Position numbers and translations under genes: made by a program | NCBI GenBank assembly: GCA_965119715.1 | Contig: OZ221969.1 | Location: 1,116,001 to 1,180,000, forward strand | DNA from: JASBYZ01 sp029983705 | Lineage (GTDB): Bacteria; Actinomycetota; Coriobacteriia; Coriobacteriales; JAEZZM01 | DNA length: 64,000 nt | Reading direction: 5' to 3' | Shown here: positions 8,526 to 16,534 of the stretch, piece by piece | Position numbering within the stretch: position 1 is the stretch's first letter | Layout of the letters: every line of letters starts with the position of its first letter | The notes under the pieces: generated by a model | Told to the model about the DNA's origin: nothing | The model's database searches: none | Seen by the model: only the letters and a program-made list of their open reading frames with translations

Positions 8526-9683
8526 ATGGATAATAAATATTCTCATTCATCCTCAGAAGAATATTGGCACTCACTTGATAAGTCATTAAGTGATGCCTTA
8601 GAATCTGAGGATTTCAATAAAATATCTAATGATTTAGAAAAAGCAATCACAGTGGGTATCCAATCTGCCGGCAAAGGCTTAAGCCTAGGAGTAAGCGCAC
8701 TTAACAATGCCTTAGTGCAGCTTGGACTCAATACTCCAGCACGTCCTGCTGATAACCCAAAACTTGTTGAGAAAAACCCAAGCTTTAAAAAGAAGCTTGT
8801 AGGATACCGTTTTGGCCAAGCACTACCGGTGGTTATGAGTCCTCTAGTGTTAATTGGACTCTTACTATCAGTGTTTGGAGCCTCAACGGGCGCAGGTATT
8901 ATTTCTCTACTCTTTGGAGCATTCCTCGTAGGAAGCTTTGCCTTTGCTCGCCACCAAATAAAGCAGCTAAATGATAAAAACAATCGCTTTAAGCGCTACT
9001 TAGCCGAGCTTGGTAGTTCTACGGTTGTTACCGTGAGAGACCTTGCCTTAGCGGTAGCCTCTGATGATGAGACGGTTGTAAAAGACCTCAAAGATATGAT
9101 TTCAAAAAATGATTTTAAGCAAGCACGTTTGGTAGAGCAGGACTCTATATTTATCTTGGACAACAAAACCTACCAAGAGTATAAGGCGTTTAAAAAAGAG
9201 CGAAGCTTAGAGGAACAAAGCCAAAGCCCAAAGACTCACCTGAGCTTAAGTACTGATGAAGAAGAAAGCCTTGCTACTATTAAGTTTCATGCAAACAAAT
9301 TATTTACGCTCAGTAAAGAGGTGAGGGGAGATGCTGCTAACAAAGTAGCTAAGCTTGGCGAGCTCTCTCGAGACATCTATCTGCAGGCTACTGATAAACC
9401 GGAAGGTATTTCACTTCTCGATAGATATACTGAGTACTATCTACCACTGAGCGTTGAGCTGGTTAAGCGCTACATTCAGTATTCAAACCAGTCAGAGCAA
9501 AATTCAAAGGTAAGAGATTCTTTAGAAAACATTGACCATTCTTTATCAGCCCTTGATCAAGCATTTACCGAACTTTTAGAAAAACTTAATGCGCTTAGTT
9601 TAGCTGATCTTAACAGTGACATTACAGTTTTGAAAACGATGCTTAAGCAAGAAGGCCTGCTGGGTAAAGATTTTAGAGTATAA
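8517..9683 (+). CDS. XpaC-like membrane protein
   Basis: This 388-residue protein is paired with telA, as XpaC-family genes are in many Firmicutes. Residues 1-85 are hydrophilic. Two adjacent hydrophobic helices follow at about 95-145 (VVMSPLVLIGLLLSVFG and IISLLFGAFLVGSFAFA), then NNRFKRYLAELG and a mostly helical cytoplasmic domain containing RDLALAVASDDETVVKDL. This matches proteins named for 5-bromo-4-chloroindolyl phosphate hydrolysis, whose real function is unsettled and probably relates to envelope stress with TelA. Start choice is uncertain: ATG at 8517 and ATG at 8526 both lack a clear ribosome site. The first lies inside the dyad stem and the second immediately follows it. Confidence 0.75.
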   Translation: MGPMDNKYSHSSSEEYWHSLDKSLSDALESEDFNKISNDLEKAITVGIQSAGKGLSLGVSALNNALVQLGLNTPARPADNPKLVEKNPSFKKKLVGYRFGQALPVVMSPLVLIGLLLSVFGASTGAGIISLLFGAFLVGSFAFARHQIKQLNDKNNRFKRYLAELGSSTVVTVRDLALAVASDDETVVKDLKDMISKNDFKQARLVEQDSIFILDNKTYQEYKAFKKERSLEEQSQSPKTHLSLSTDEEESLATIKFHANKLFTLSKEVRGDAANKVAKLGELSRDIYLQATDKPEGISLLDRYTEYYLPLSVELVKRYIQYSNQSEQNSKVRDSLENIDHSLSALDQAFTELLEKLNALSLADLNSDITVLKTMLKQEGLLGKDFRV

Positions 9684-9707
9684 AACATTATGTATTAAGG
9701 AGCATTT

Positions 9708-10835
9708 ATGGCCCGTGATATTAACTTAAATTTTGGCGATGAGGACAGTCATCAAGAGCCAAAGCAAGACTACCAAGAGATTGAGAGCCTACAAGGGCAA
9801 CCGGTAGAAGTTCAACTTACTAAAGAAGAGCAAGAGCAAATTGACAGCTTTTCTAAAAAGATTGACCTAAAAGATACTAATGCAATTTTAAACTACGGTG
9901 TTGGCGCTCAAAAACAGATAGCCTCATTTTCTGATAGAACGCTAGAAAACATTAAGACAAAAGATTTAGGTGAGGTAGGAAACCTCTTATCAAGTGTAGT
10001 AAATGAGCTGAGAGGCTTTGATAAGTCAGAAGAAGAGAAGGGCCTCTTTGGCTTTTTAAAGCGCGGTGCAAACAAAGCACTTGATATAAAGACTAAGTAT
10101 GATTCTACTGAGCATAATGTTAAAACTATTTCTAAGGCCTTAAATGATCACCAAGTAGTTCTCATGAAAGATGTAGCAAAGCTTGATGAGATGTATGAGC
10201 TTAATGAGTCTTACTTTAAAGAGCTCTCAATGTATATATTAGCTGGAAGAAAAAAGCTCGAAGAATCTTATATTGTTGAGCTTCCACAGGCACTTGCTAA
10301 AGCAGAGCAATCAGGACTTCCTCAGGATGCTCAAAAGGTAAATGATTTGCAGCAGGCAATTAACCGTTTTGAGAAAAAGATTCATGACCTAGAGCTTACT
10401 AGAATGGTAAGTTTACAGATGGCGCCACAAATCAGAATGATTCAGGCCTCAAACTCTGTCATGATTGAAAAAATCCAATCGACCATTGTAAATACTATTC
10501 CACTTTGGAAGACTCAGATGTCTTTAGCCCTTTCAGCTACCCACACCGGCCAAGCTGCCAAAGCTCAAAAAGAAGTCGCAGACTTTACCAATGAGCTTTT
10601 ACGTAAAAATGCCGATGACCTCAAGATGGCAAGTGTTGAAACTGCACGCCAATCAGAGAGAGGTATTGTAGATATTGATACCGTTAAGCACATTAACGAT
10701 CAGCTCATCTCTGCCCTTGTTGAGGTACAAGATATTCAAAAGCAAGGCCACAGTCAAAGACAACAAGCATCTGAAGAGCTTCAAAAGCTTGAGCAAGAAC
10801 TCAAACAAAGGCTCCTTGACATTGCACAAAACTAA
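9708..10835 (+). CDS. telA: TelA-family toxic anion resistance protein
   Basis: This 375-residue, highly helical soluble protein of the TelA/KlaA family has the hallmark segment NAILNYGVGAQKQIASFSD near residue 60 and a long coiled-coil body with LVSLQMAPQIRMIQ-like sequence in the middle. Family members are linked to tellurite, nisin and cell-wall antibiotic tolerance. Their molecular role is unresolved. The ATG at 9708 follows AAGGAG at 9697. The XpaC-like gene ends 24 bases upstream, so the pair is an operon closed by a hairpin terminator. Confidence 0.93.
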   Translation: MARDINLNFGDEDSHQEPKQDYQEIESLQGQPVEVQLTKEEQEQIDSFSKKIDLKDTNAILNYGVGAQKQIASFSDRTLENIKTKDLGEVGNLLSSVVNELRGFDKSEEEKGLFGFLKRGANKALDIKTKYDSTEHNVKTISKALNDHQVVLMKDVAKLDEMYELNESYFKELSMYILAGRKKLEESYIVELPQALAKAEQSGLPQDAQKVNDLQQAINRFEKKIHDLELTRMVSLQMAPQIRMIQASNSVMIEKIQSTIVNTIPLWKTQMSLALSATHTGQAAKAQKEVADFTNELLRKNADDLKMASVETARQSERGIVDIDTVKHINDQLISALVEVQDIQKQGHSQRQQASEELQKLEQELKQRLLDIAQN

Positions 10836-10862
10836 AACTTTACTAGGATAAAGAGTGATTTT

Positions 10863-10884
10863 AGAGCTCCAGCAATGGAGCTCT
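10863..10884 (+). terminator. Intrinsic terminator after telA
   Basis: A 9-bp stem (AGAGCTCCA/TGGAGCTCT) has a GCAA tetraloop followed by ATTTGTTAAT. The T-run is weak, but the position, 28 bases after the telA stop, fits. Confidence 0.65.
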
Positions 10885-10907
10885 ATTTGTTAATCCTTAT
10901 TAAAAAT

Positions 10908-10944
10908 TTGAGGTAATTAACTAATATTTAACAATTGCTAATAC
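10908..10944 (+). promoter_or_regulatory. Pho-box-like direct repeats upstream of pstS
   Basis: Hexamers TTAACT (10917), TTAACA (10928) and TAATAC (10939) recur every 11 bases. A weaker TTGAGG lies at 10908. This phased array resembles the PhoP boxes of Bacillus (TT(A/T)A(C/T)A repeats with ~5-base gaps). Its position ~130 bases upstream of pstS suits phosphate-starvation activation. No phoP/phoR gene lies in the window. Confidence 0.4.
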
Positions 10945-11071
10945 TTTTTTACCTTTAATAAACCATTGCACTTTTAATACGGGGTATCTTTAATGCTGTT
11001 AGAGGTGTGACGATAAAAACTAAGAGAGGATGTCGTTCACACTAAACAATAGTTTGAAAGGACACATGTTA

Positions 11072-12073
11072 ATGGAGCAATTAAACTCTATTTCTCGTCG
11101 CCGCTTCGTTGCTGTTGCAGGTGTTATGGGAGCTACCTTAGGTCTTGCTGCTTGTGGCGGTAACAACGCTCAAGAGCCAGCTGCAGAAAAACCAGCTGAA
11201 GAGCCTAAGAAGGAAGAAAAACCAACTGGTGCAGAGCCAAAGAAGGAAGAGAAAAAAGATGAGAAGAAAGATGCTGCAGGCCAAGAGTTCGAAGGAACCA
11301 TCCTTGCTGTTGGTTCATCTGCACTTCAACCACTCGCTGAGGCTGCTTCAAAAGAATTCATGAAAAAGCATCCTAAAGTACAAATGACCGTTCAAGGTGG
11401 TGGATCAGGTACCGGTATTTCAACTATCGCTCAAGGTGGTTGTGACATTGGTAACTCTGACGTTTTCGCTGAAGAAAAAGACGTTGATTCTAAAGAAGCT
11501 AAGATCAAAGACCACAAGGTATGTATCGTAGGTATGGGTCCTATCGTTAACCCTGACGTTAAAGTTGACGATGTTACTAAGCAACAACTTAAGGACATCT
11601 TCATGGGCAAGGTAACTAACTGGAAAGATCTTGGTGGAGATGACCAAGCTATCGTAGTTATCAACCGTGCTGCTGGTTCTGGTACCCGTGCTACCTTTGA
11701 GACCTTTGCGCTTGACGGTGAGACCGCAATGCAATCTCAAGAGCAAGACAACAGCGGTACCGTTGCTAAGATGGTTGCTGAGACCCCAGGTGCTATCAGC
11801 TACCTCGCATTCTCATACTTTACTGACAAAATCAAACCTCTTAAGGTTGATGGTGTTGAGCCAAAGCAAGAGAACATCATGGACAACTCTTGGGTAATCT
11901 GGGCTTACGAGCACATGTACACTGCTGAAAACCCAACTCCACAAACCCAAGGTTTCGTTGACTTCATGCTTACTGATGAAGTACAACAAACCATTATCCC
12001 AGAGCTTGGCTACATTCCAGTATCTGGTATGAAAGTTGAAAGAGACGTTAAGGGTAACGTTAAGAATCTTTAA
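11072..12073 (+). CDS. pstS: Phosphate ABC transporter substrate-binding lipoprotein PstS
   Basis: This is the extracytoplasmic phosphate receptor of the Pst importer. The N-terminus SISRRRFVAVAG is a twin-arginine signal. It is followed by the lipobox LAAC, so the mature protein is probably a Tat-exported lipoprotein. A Glu/Lys/Pro-rich linker of ~45 residues leads into the PBP domain: VGSSALQPLAE, GGGSGTGISTIAQGGCDIGNSD, NRAAGSGTRATFE and NSWVIWAYEHMY. The ATG at 11072 is preceded by GAAAGGA with a 9-base gap. ATGs at 11066 and 11030 are in frame but badly spaced. A strong terminator directly after the gene probably makes PstS more abundant than the membrane subunits. Confidence 0.93.
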   Translation: MEQLNSISRRRFVAVAGVMGATLGLAACGGNNAQEPAAEKPAEEPKKEEKPTGAEPKKEEKKDEKKDAAGQEFEGTILAVGSSALQPLAEAASKEFMKKHPKVQMTVQGGGSGTGISTIAQGGCDIGNSDVFAEEKDVDSKEAKIKDHKVCIVGMGPIVNPDVKVDDVTKQQLKDIFMGKVTNWKDLGGDDQAIVVINRAAGSGTRATFETFALDGETAMQSQEQDNSGTVAKMVAETPGAISYLAFSYFTDKIKPLKVDGVEPKQENIMDNSWVIWAYEHMYTAENPTPQTQGFVDFMLTDEVQQTIIPELGYIPVSGMKVERDVKGNVKNL

Positions 12074-12097
12074 TTAATAACTTTCTGTTAATAGTTA

Positions 12098-12133
12098 TGC
12101 TCCTTGGGTTACACTACTCAAGGAGCATTTTTT
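12098..12133 (+). terminator. Intrinsic terminator/attenuator between pstS and pstC
   Basis: TGCTCCTTG pairs with CAAGGAGCA around a 12-base loop and is followed by six T. Partial readthrough would supply the downstream pstCAB. Confidence 0.85.
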
Positions 12134-12190
12134 AAGCTTATTCAAGTAAATGTTGTTAATAGCGTTATTTGTTTGAAGAAAGATGGGAAA

Positions 12191-13117
12191 ATGGCAAAAG
12201 AGCATTCTTTGATTCCTAAGAGAAATCTTGAATGGCTTGGCATTATTTTAACGGGCGTGTGTATCTTACTTACCATCGCCTTGGTATTTGCCTTGATATT
12301 CATGGTTGCTAAACAGGGACTGTCAACATTTTTTGTTGATGGCGTATCGTTTACAGACTTCTTATTTGGACCAGTTTGGAATCCAAGCGTAACTGATCCT
12401 GCTACAGGCCTTCCAGTAGTTGGTGCCTTACCAATGATTGCAGGTTCATTTGCTGTAACGTTATTATCAACAGTTATTGCAGCACCACTTGCAATTGGAG
12501 CAGCTATCTTTGTTGTAGAAATTGCTCCAGGTTTTGGTAAAAAATATTTCCAACCAGCAATTGAGTTACTTGTTGGTATTCCTTCTGTTGTATATGGTCT
12601 TATTGGTTTAACTATCATAGTTAAATTTGTAAGAGACGTACTTCCAGTTGGCGGAACTGGATACGGTATTTTTTCAGGTTCAATCGTTTTATCTATGATG
12701 ATCCTACCTACAATTACTTCACTTTCAATTGATGCACTTTCATCAGTTCCTCAGTCATACAGGCAAGGTGCTTTAGCCCTAGGTTCTACTCGCTGGCAAA
12801 TGATTTCACAAGTAGTACTAAGAGCAGCACTTCCTGCGCTTATGACATCAGTAATTTTAGGTATGACTCGCGCATTTGGTGAAGCACTTGCAGTTCAGAT
12901 GGTTATTGGTAATGCTGCAATATTACCAACCTCTCTCTTCCAACCTGCTTCAACACTTACCTCAGTTCTTACCATGGGCATGGGTAACACCATCTTTGGT
13001 TCGCTAGAAAATAACGTGCTCTGGTCACTAGCCCTCTTGCTTATGATCATGTCACTTATATTTATTGTGGTTATCCACTTTATTGGTAAAAAGGGTGGAT
13101 TGGAGCAAAGTAGATAA
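12191..13117 (+). CDS. pstC: Phosphate ABC transporter permease PstC
   Basis: This 308-residue inner-membrane permease has six hydrophobic segments and belongs to the binding-protein-dependent transport family. The EAA-like loop reads YRQGALALGSTRWQM, followed by ALPALMTSVILGMTRAFGEALAVQ. The ATG at 12191 gives MAKEHSLIPKRNLEW, a normal PstC beginning. The in-frame ATG at 12104 would start inside the terminator stem, so I reject it. The pstA start overlaps the stop (TAATG). Confidence 0.95.
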   Translation: MAKEHSLIPKRNLEWLGIILTGVCILLTIALVFALIFMVAKQGLSTFFVDGVSFTDFLFGPVWNPSVTDPATGLPVVGALPMIAGSFAVTLLSTVIAAPLAIGAAIFVVEIAPGFGKKYFQPAIELLVGIPSVVYGLIGLTIIVKFVRDVLPVGGTGYGIFSGSIVLSMMILPTITSLSIDALSSVPQSYRQGALALGSTRWQMISQVVLRAALPALMTSVILGMTRAFGEALAVQMVIGNAAILPTSLFQPASTLTSVLTMGMGNTIFGSLENNVLWSLALLLMIMSLIFIVVIHFIGKKGGLEQSR

Positions 13118-14052
13118 TGGAGACTATGAATCACGGTGCTACTATTGAGCAACGTAAAGCTCAAATCGCAAAATCAAAACGATCAGACAAAATTGCTACT
13201 GGTGTACTTACTGCTATCGTAGTGTTAATCAGTGTGGTACTTGTTGCAATCGTTGGATATATCATTGTAGGAGGTCTCCCACATCTATCGTGGGACTTCC
13301 TCACCAGTGAGTCAGAATCATTTAGAGCAGGGGGAGGTATTGGTCCTCAGATCTTTAACTCTTTTTACCTACTCTTTTTAACCATGTTGGTTTCAATTCC
13401 TCTATCCCTTGGTGCTGCTATTTACCTATCTCAGTATGCACCACAAAATAAGGTGACAGACTTTATTAAAACCATCATTGAGACCCTTTCATCTCTTCCA
13501 TCAATTGTTGTAGGTTTGTTTGGTTACTTACTCTTTGTACTGTACTTTGGATGGGGATTTTCAATCCTCTCTGGTGCAATTGCGCTAACCATGTTTAACC
13601 TACCAATTATGGTAAGAGTTATTCAGCAGTCTCTAGAGGCTGTTCCTGCTTACCAAAGAGATGCAGGCCTTGCACTTGGTCTTACTCGTTGGGAGACCAC
13701 ACTTCACATCCTTATCCCAGAAGCTTTAGCTGGTATTATTACCGGTATCATCTTGAGTGCAGGACGTGTATTTGGTGAGGCTGCTGCTTTGATCTACACC
13801 GCAGGACAGGCTGCACCAGAGATTGATTTGCTCAACTTTGATCTTACAGACCCGCGTAGTGCGTGGAATGTTATGAGACCAGCAGAGACCCTTGCAGTTC
13901 ATATCTGGAAGGTAAACTCTGAGGGTGTTATTCCTGACATTGACGTTGTGGCTGCTGGTACTGCTGCATTCTTAATGATTTGTGTAGTGATATTTAATAT
14001 TGCTGCAAGATTTATTGGCGGCAGAATTCATAAGAAGGTGACTGCACAATAA
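13117..14052 (+). CDS. pstA: Phosphate ABC transporter permease PstA
   Basis: This 311-residue permease partners PstC. It has an N-terminal hydrophilic stretch, a first helix near residue 30, and the EAA loop QRDAGLALGLTRWETTLHILIPEALAGIITG. Its start overlaps the pstC stop by one base and its own stop overlaps the pstB start (TAATG), so translation of the three genes is coupled. Confidence 0.95.
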   Translation: METMNHGATIEQRKAQIAKSKRSDKIATGVLTAIVVLISVVLVAIVGYIIVGGLPHLSWDFLTSESESFRAGGGIGPQIFNSFYLLFLTMLVSIPLSLGAAIYLSQYAPQNKVTDFIKTIIETLSSLPSIVVGLFGYLLFVLYFGWGFSILSGAIALTMFNLPIMVRVIQQSLEAVPAYQRDAGLALGLTRWETTLHILIPEALAGIITGIILSAGRVFGEAAALIYTAGQAAPEIDLLNFDLTDPRSAWNVMRPAETLAVHIWKVNSEGVIPDIDVVAAGTAAFLMICVVIFNIAARFIGGRIHKKVTAQ

Positions 14053-14906
14053 TGAGCATGCAAACAGAAACTCAAAATAAAGAAACCTTAGAGCACTTAA
14101 AAGATACTCAGGCTCCAAGCACCTATATTGAGCAGATTCCAGAAGGTGTCTCTGCAGTAATGGAAACACAGGGCCTAAACCTCTTTTATAACAAAACAAA
14201 GCAGGCGCTCAAGGATGTCTCTTTAAGCTTTAGAAGAAACGAGATCACAGCGCTTATTGGCCCTTCAGGATGTGGTAAGTCAACCTACTTGCGCTGTCTC
14301 AACCTGATGAATAGAGAGATTCCAAACTGTGTGTTTGAGGGTCCAATTCTCTATAACGGTAAAGACATTAACACCAAAGACGTTGACGTGTATGAGGTTA
14401 GAAAACACATTGGAATGGTTTTCCAACAACCTAACCCATTTGCTAAGTCAATATATGAAAATATCGCCTTTGGTCCTCGTATGCACGGTAGAAAAGATAA
14501 GAACTATCTTAATGAACTTGTTGAGACCTCACTTAAGCGCGCAGCGCTCTGGGATGAGGTAAAAGACAATCTAGATAAAAGTGCCTATGAACTTTCCGGT
14601 GGACAACAACAAAGACTTTGTATTGCAAGAACCATTGCTATGAAGCCTGATGTAATCTTAATGGATGAGCCTTGTTCTGCACTTGACCCAATCTCAACTA
14701 AAAAGATTGAGGAGCTCATGAACGGCTTAAAAGAGGATTACACCATTATTATTGTTACTCACAATATGGAGCAGGCTAAACGTGTTGCAGACTATACCGC
14801 CTTTTTCTATGTGGGTAATTTAATTGAGTACGGAAACACTGCAAACATGTTTTCCAACCCTCAAACTCCGCTCTTATCTGATTATCTAACTGGTAGATTC
14901 TCTTAA
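14052..14906 (+). CDS. pstB: Phosphate ABC transporter ATPase PstB
   Basis: This cytoplasmic ATPase drives phosphate import. Walker A is GPSGCGKST, the Q-loop is VFQQPNPFAKSIYEN, the signature is LSGGQQQRLCIARTIA, Walker B is VILMDEPCSALDP and the switch His is IIVTHNMEQA. At 284 residues it is ~30 longer than usual, because of a Gln/Glu/Thr-rich N-terminal tail before the first beta strand (NLFYNKTKQALKDVSL). No phoU follows; a terminator ends the unit. Confidence 0.96.
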   Translation: MSMQTETQNKETLEHLKDTQAPSTYIEQIPEGVSAVMETQGLNLFYNKTKQALKDVSLSFRRNEITALIGPSGCGKSTYLRCLNLMNREIPNCVFEGPILYNGKDINTKDVDVYEVRKHIGMVFQQPNPFAKSIYENIAFGPRMHGRKDKNYLNELVETSLKRAALWDEVKDNLDKSAYELSGGQQQRLCIARTIAMKPDVILMDEPCSALDPISTKKIEELMNGLKEDYTIIIVTHNMEQAKRVADYTAFFYVGNLIEYGNTANMFSNPQTPLLSDYLTGRFS

Positions 14907-14933
14907 GAGCCCATATACTACGCAACTTTTATG

Positions 14934-14961
14934 AGGTGTCGATTATATCGGCACCTTTTTT
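14934..14961 (+). terminator. Intrinsic terminator after pstB
   Basis: AGGTGTCGAT pairs with ATCGGCACCT (10 bp, one T-G pair) around the loop TAT, followed directly by a run of six T. It lies 27 bases after the pstB stop. Confidence 0.9.
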
Positions 14962-15026
14962 AATTGGTACTTGTCTGCCCTCAATTAAGTATTCTTTATT
15001 GAAAATAACTAAAGGTGACATTTGCA

Positions 15027-15059
15027 ATGAAAATTGAGTGCCTCTGTGGTTTAGTATAA
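15027..15059 (+). CDS. Possible 10-residue leader peptide upstream of rnf
   Basis: AAAGGTGAC precedes an ATG by a normal distance. It opens a reading frame MKIECLCGLV with two cysteines, followed by TAA. The frame lies upstream of the predicted rnf promoter, so it may be unrelated or belong to another transcript. It is too short for coding statistics and I include it only because of the good ribosome site. Confidence 0.15.
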   Translation: MKIECLCGLV

Positions 15060-15113
15060 GGGTACTTTAATTTGCTTGGCCGGCAGGCAATATGACGTTC
15101 GACCAAATAACAT

Positions 15114-15160
15114 CTGTTTTATAGTAAAGATTAGAGTATTATAGTGTGATGTGTCTCACA
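15114..15160 (+). promoter_or_regulatory. rnf promoter with Rex- or CRP/FNR-like palindrome
   Basis: A candidate -10 TATTAT (15137-15142) lies 17 bases after a weak -35 CTGTTT (15114-15119). Immediately downstream is the perfect palindrome TGTGA-N6-TCACA at 15145-15160, 34 bases before the rnfC start. This spacing fits the Rex consensus (TTGTGAA-N4-TTCACAA) as well as CRP. The position over the transcription start suggests repression, which favours the NADH sensor Rex. Confidence 0.55.
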
Positions 15161-15193
15161 TTTTAATAGATGTATTGTCAGCGGAGGTGTCGT

Positions 15194-16534
15194 TTGTTTT
15201 TCAAACATCTATTTCACGGAGGAATACACCCGGAGGAACACAAGGATACTGCTACACAAGAAATAGTAGAATTTAGGGATGTTACCTTGGTGTTTATTCC
15301 AATGTTTATGCACATTGGAACACCGTGCGCGCCTACGGTAAAAAGGGGAGAGCAAGTTTATCGAGGCCAGTTAATTGGAGAGCCAAGTGGGATTTCAGCA
15401 CCAATTCACTCTTCTATTTCTGGCACAGTTAAATCAGTAAAAGAAAGATTGCTCGGCACCAATTCCGTGGTTCAGGTAGTAGAAATTGAAAGCGATGGAG
15501 AGTTTACAGAGCTCGAAGGCCTAACTCCTCCAAGCTATAGCGACCGAGAATCGTTTTTAGAGTGCGTGCGTGCCTCAGGCCTTGTTGGTCTTGGAGGCGC
15601 AGGCTTTCCAACTTGGCAAAAATTTAATGAAACTAAAGAAGGCGTAAAAATTGACACCCTCCTTATTAATGGTATGGAGTGTGAGCCCTTTATTACCTCT
15701 GATCATCGTCAGATGCTCGAGGAAGCTCCGCGCATTATTAAGGGCGTTAACAGGCTTATAGCTGCTCTAGACATAGACCGCGCTATTATTGGCGTTGAAA
15801 ACAATAAACCAGATGCGATAGCTGCACTGAAAGAAGCTCTTAAGGATTCAAAGCTTGATAATGCAGGCCGCATTGAAGTGAGAGCATTTCCAGCTCGCTA
15901 CCCTCAAGGCGCTGCTAAAACCTTTGTAGTTGCTGCAACTAAGCGAATAGTACCTGCACAAGCCCGTGTTACAGATGTGGGCGTGCAGGTTATGAACGTT
16001 GCCACAGTATGTCAGCTTGAGCGCTATTTTGAGACAGGCATGCCTCTTGTTGATAAGGTGGTAACCCTTACGGGGGACTGTCCTAAGGGCAAGGGTAACT
16101 ACCGCGTACCAATTGGTACTATGATTGATGAGTTTGTAGAGCATACCGGAGGCTTTGCTAAGGAGCCTTCTGTAGTAAGCATGGGCGGCCCTTTAAACGG
16201 TATGGTTATTTATGATCTACATACGCCGCTCATCAAAAACAACAATGCAATTACCTGCTTAAGCGAAGAGTTTATGGACGAGCAGATTGAGACCAACTGC
16301 ATACGCTGTGGTCGCTGTGTTGAGGCTTGTCCTCAAAACCTCATGCCACTTGTACTAGATAAGGCAGCTCGTCAAAAAGACTTTGCAACACTTGACTCTC
16401 ACGCAATCATGAACTGCATTGAGTGTGCGTCTTGTGCCTATGTATGCCCAGCTAAAAGACATCTTTTACAGTCTATAAAAATGGGAAAGGCCTACTACAG
16501 AACTAAAAAAAGAAAGATTGAGGCTAATAGATAA
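15194..16534 (+). CDS. rnfC: Rnf complex subunit RnfC
   Basis: RnfC is the NADH-facing peripheral subunit of the Rnf complex, which couples ferredoxin/NAD electron transfer to cation pumping. The protein has the typical beginning HLFHGGIHPEEHKD, the barrel-sandwich segment GISAPIHSSISGTVK, the SLBB/NADH-FMN region GLVGLGGAGFPTWQKF and NGMECEPF, and two C-terminal [4Fe-4S] motifs, CIRCGRCVEACP and CIECASCAYVCP. I chose TTG at 15194 because GGAGG lies 6 bases upstream and the family beginning follows. The in-frame ATG at 15170 has no ribosome site. This gives 446 residues. It is first of six rnf genes. Confidence 0.95.
   Translation: MFFKHLFHGGIHPEEHKDTATQEIVEFRDVTLVFIPMFMHIGTPCAPTVKRGEQVYRGQLIGEPSGISAPIHSSISGTVKSVKERLLGTNSVVQVVEIESDGEFTELEGLTPPSYSDRESFLECVRASGLVGLGGAGFPTWQKFNETKEGVKIDTLLINGMECEPFITSDHRQMLEEAPRIIKGVNRLIAALDIDRAIIGVENNKPDAIAALKEALKDSKLDNAGRIEVRAFPARYPQGAAKTFVVAATKRIVPAQARVTDVGVQVMNVATVCQLERYFETGMPLVDKVVTLTGDCPKGKGNYRVPIGTMIDEFVEHTGGFAKEPSVVSMGGPLNGMVIYDLHTPLIKNNNAITCLSEEFMDEQIETNCIRCGRCVEACPQNLMPLVLDKAARQKDFATLDSHAIMNCIECASCAYVCPAKRHLLQSIKMGKAYYRTKKRKIEANR

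Noticed and set aside
12142..12618. A 158-codon open frame opposite pstC
   Set aside because: It is antisense to conserved pstC and has no recognisable motifs.
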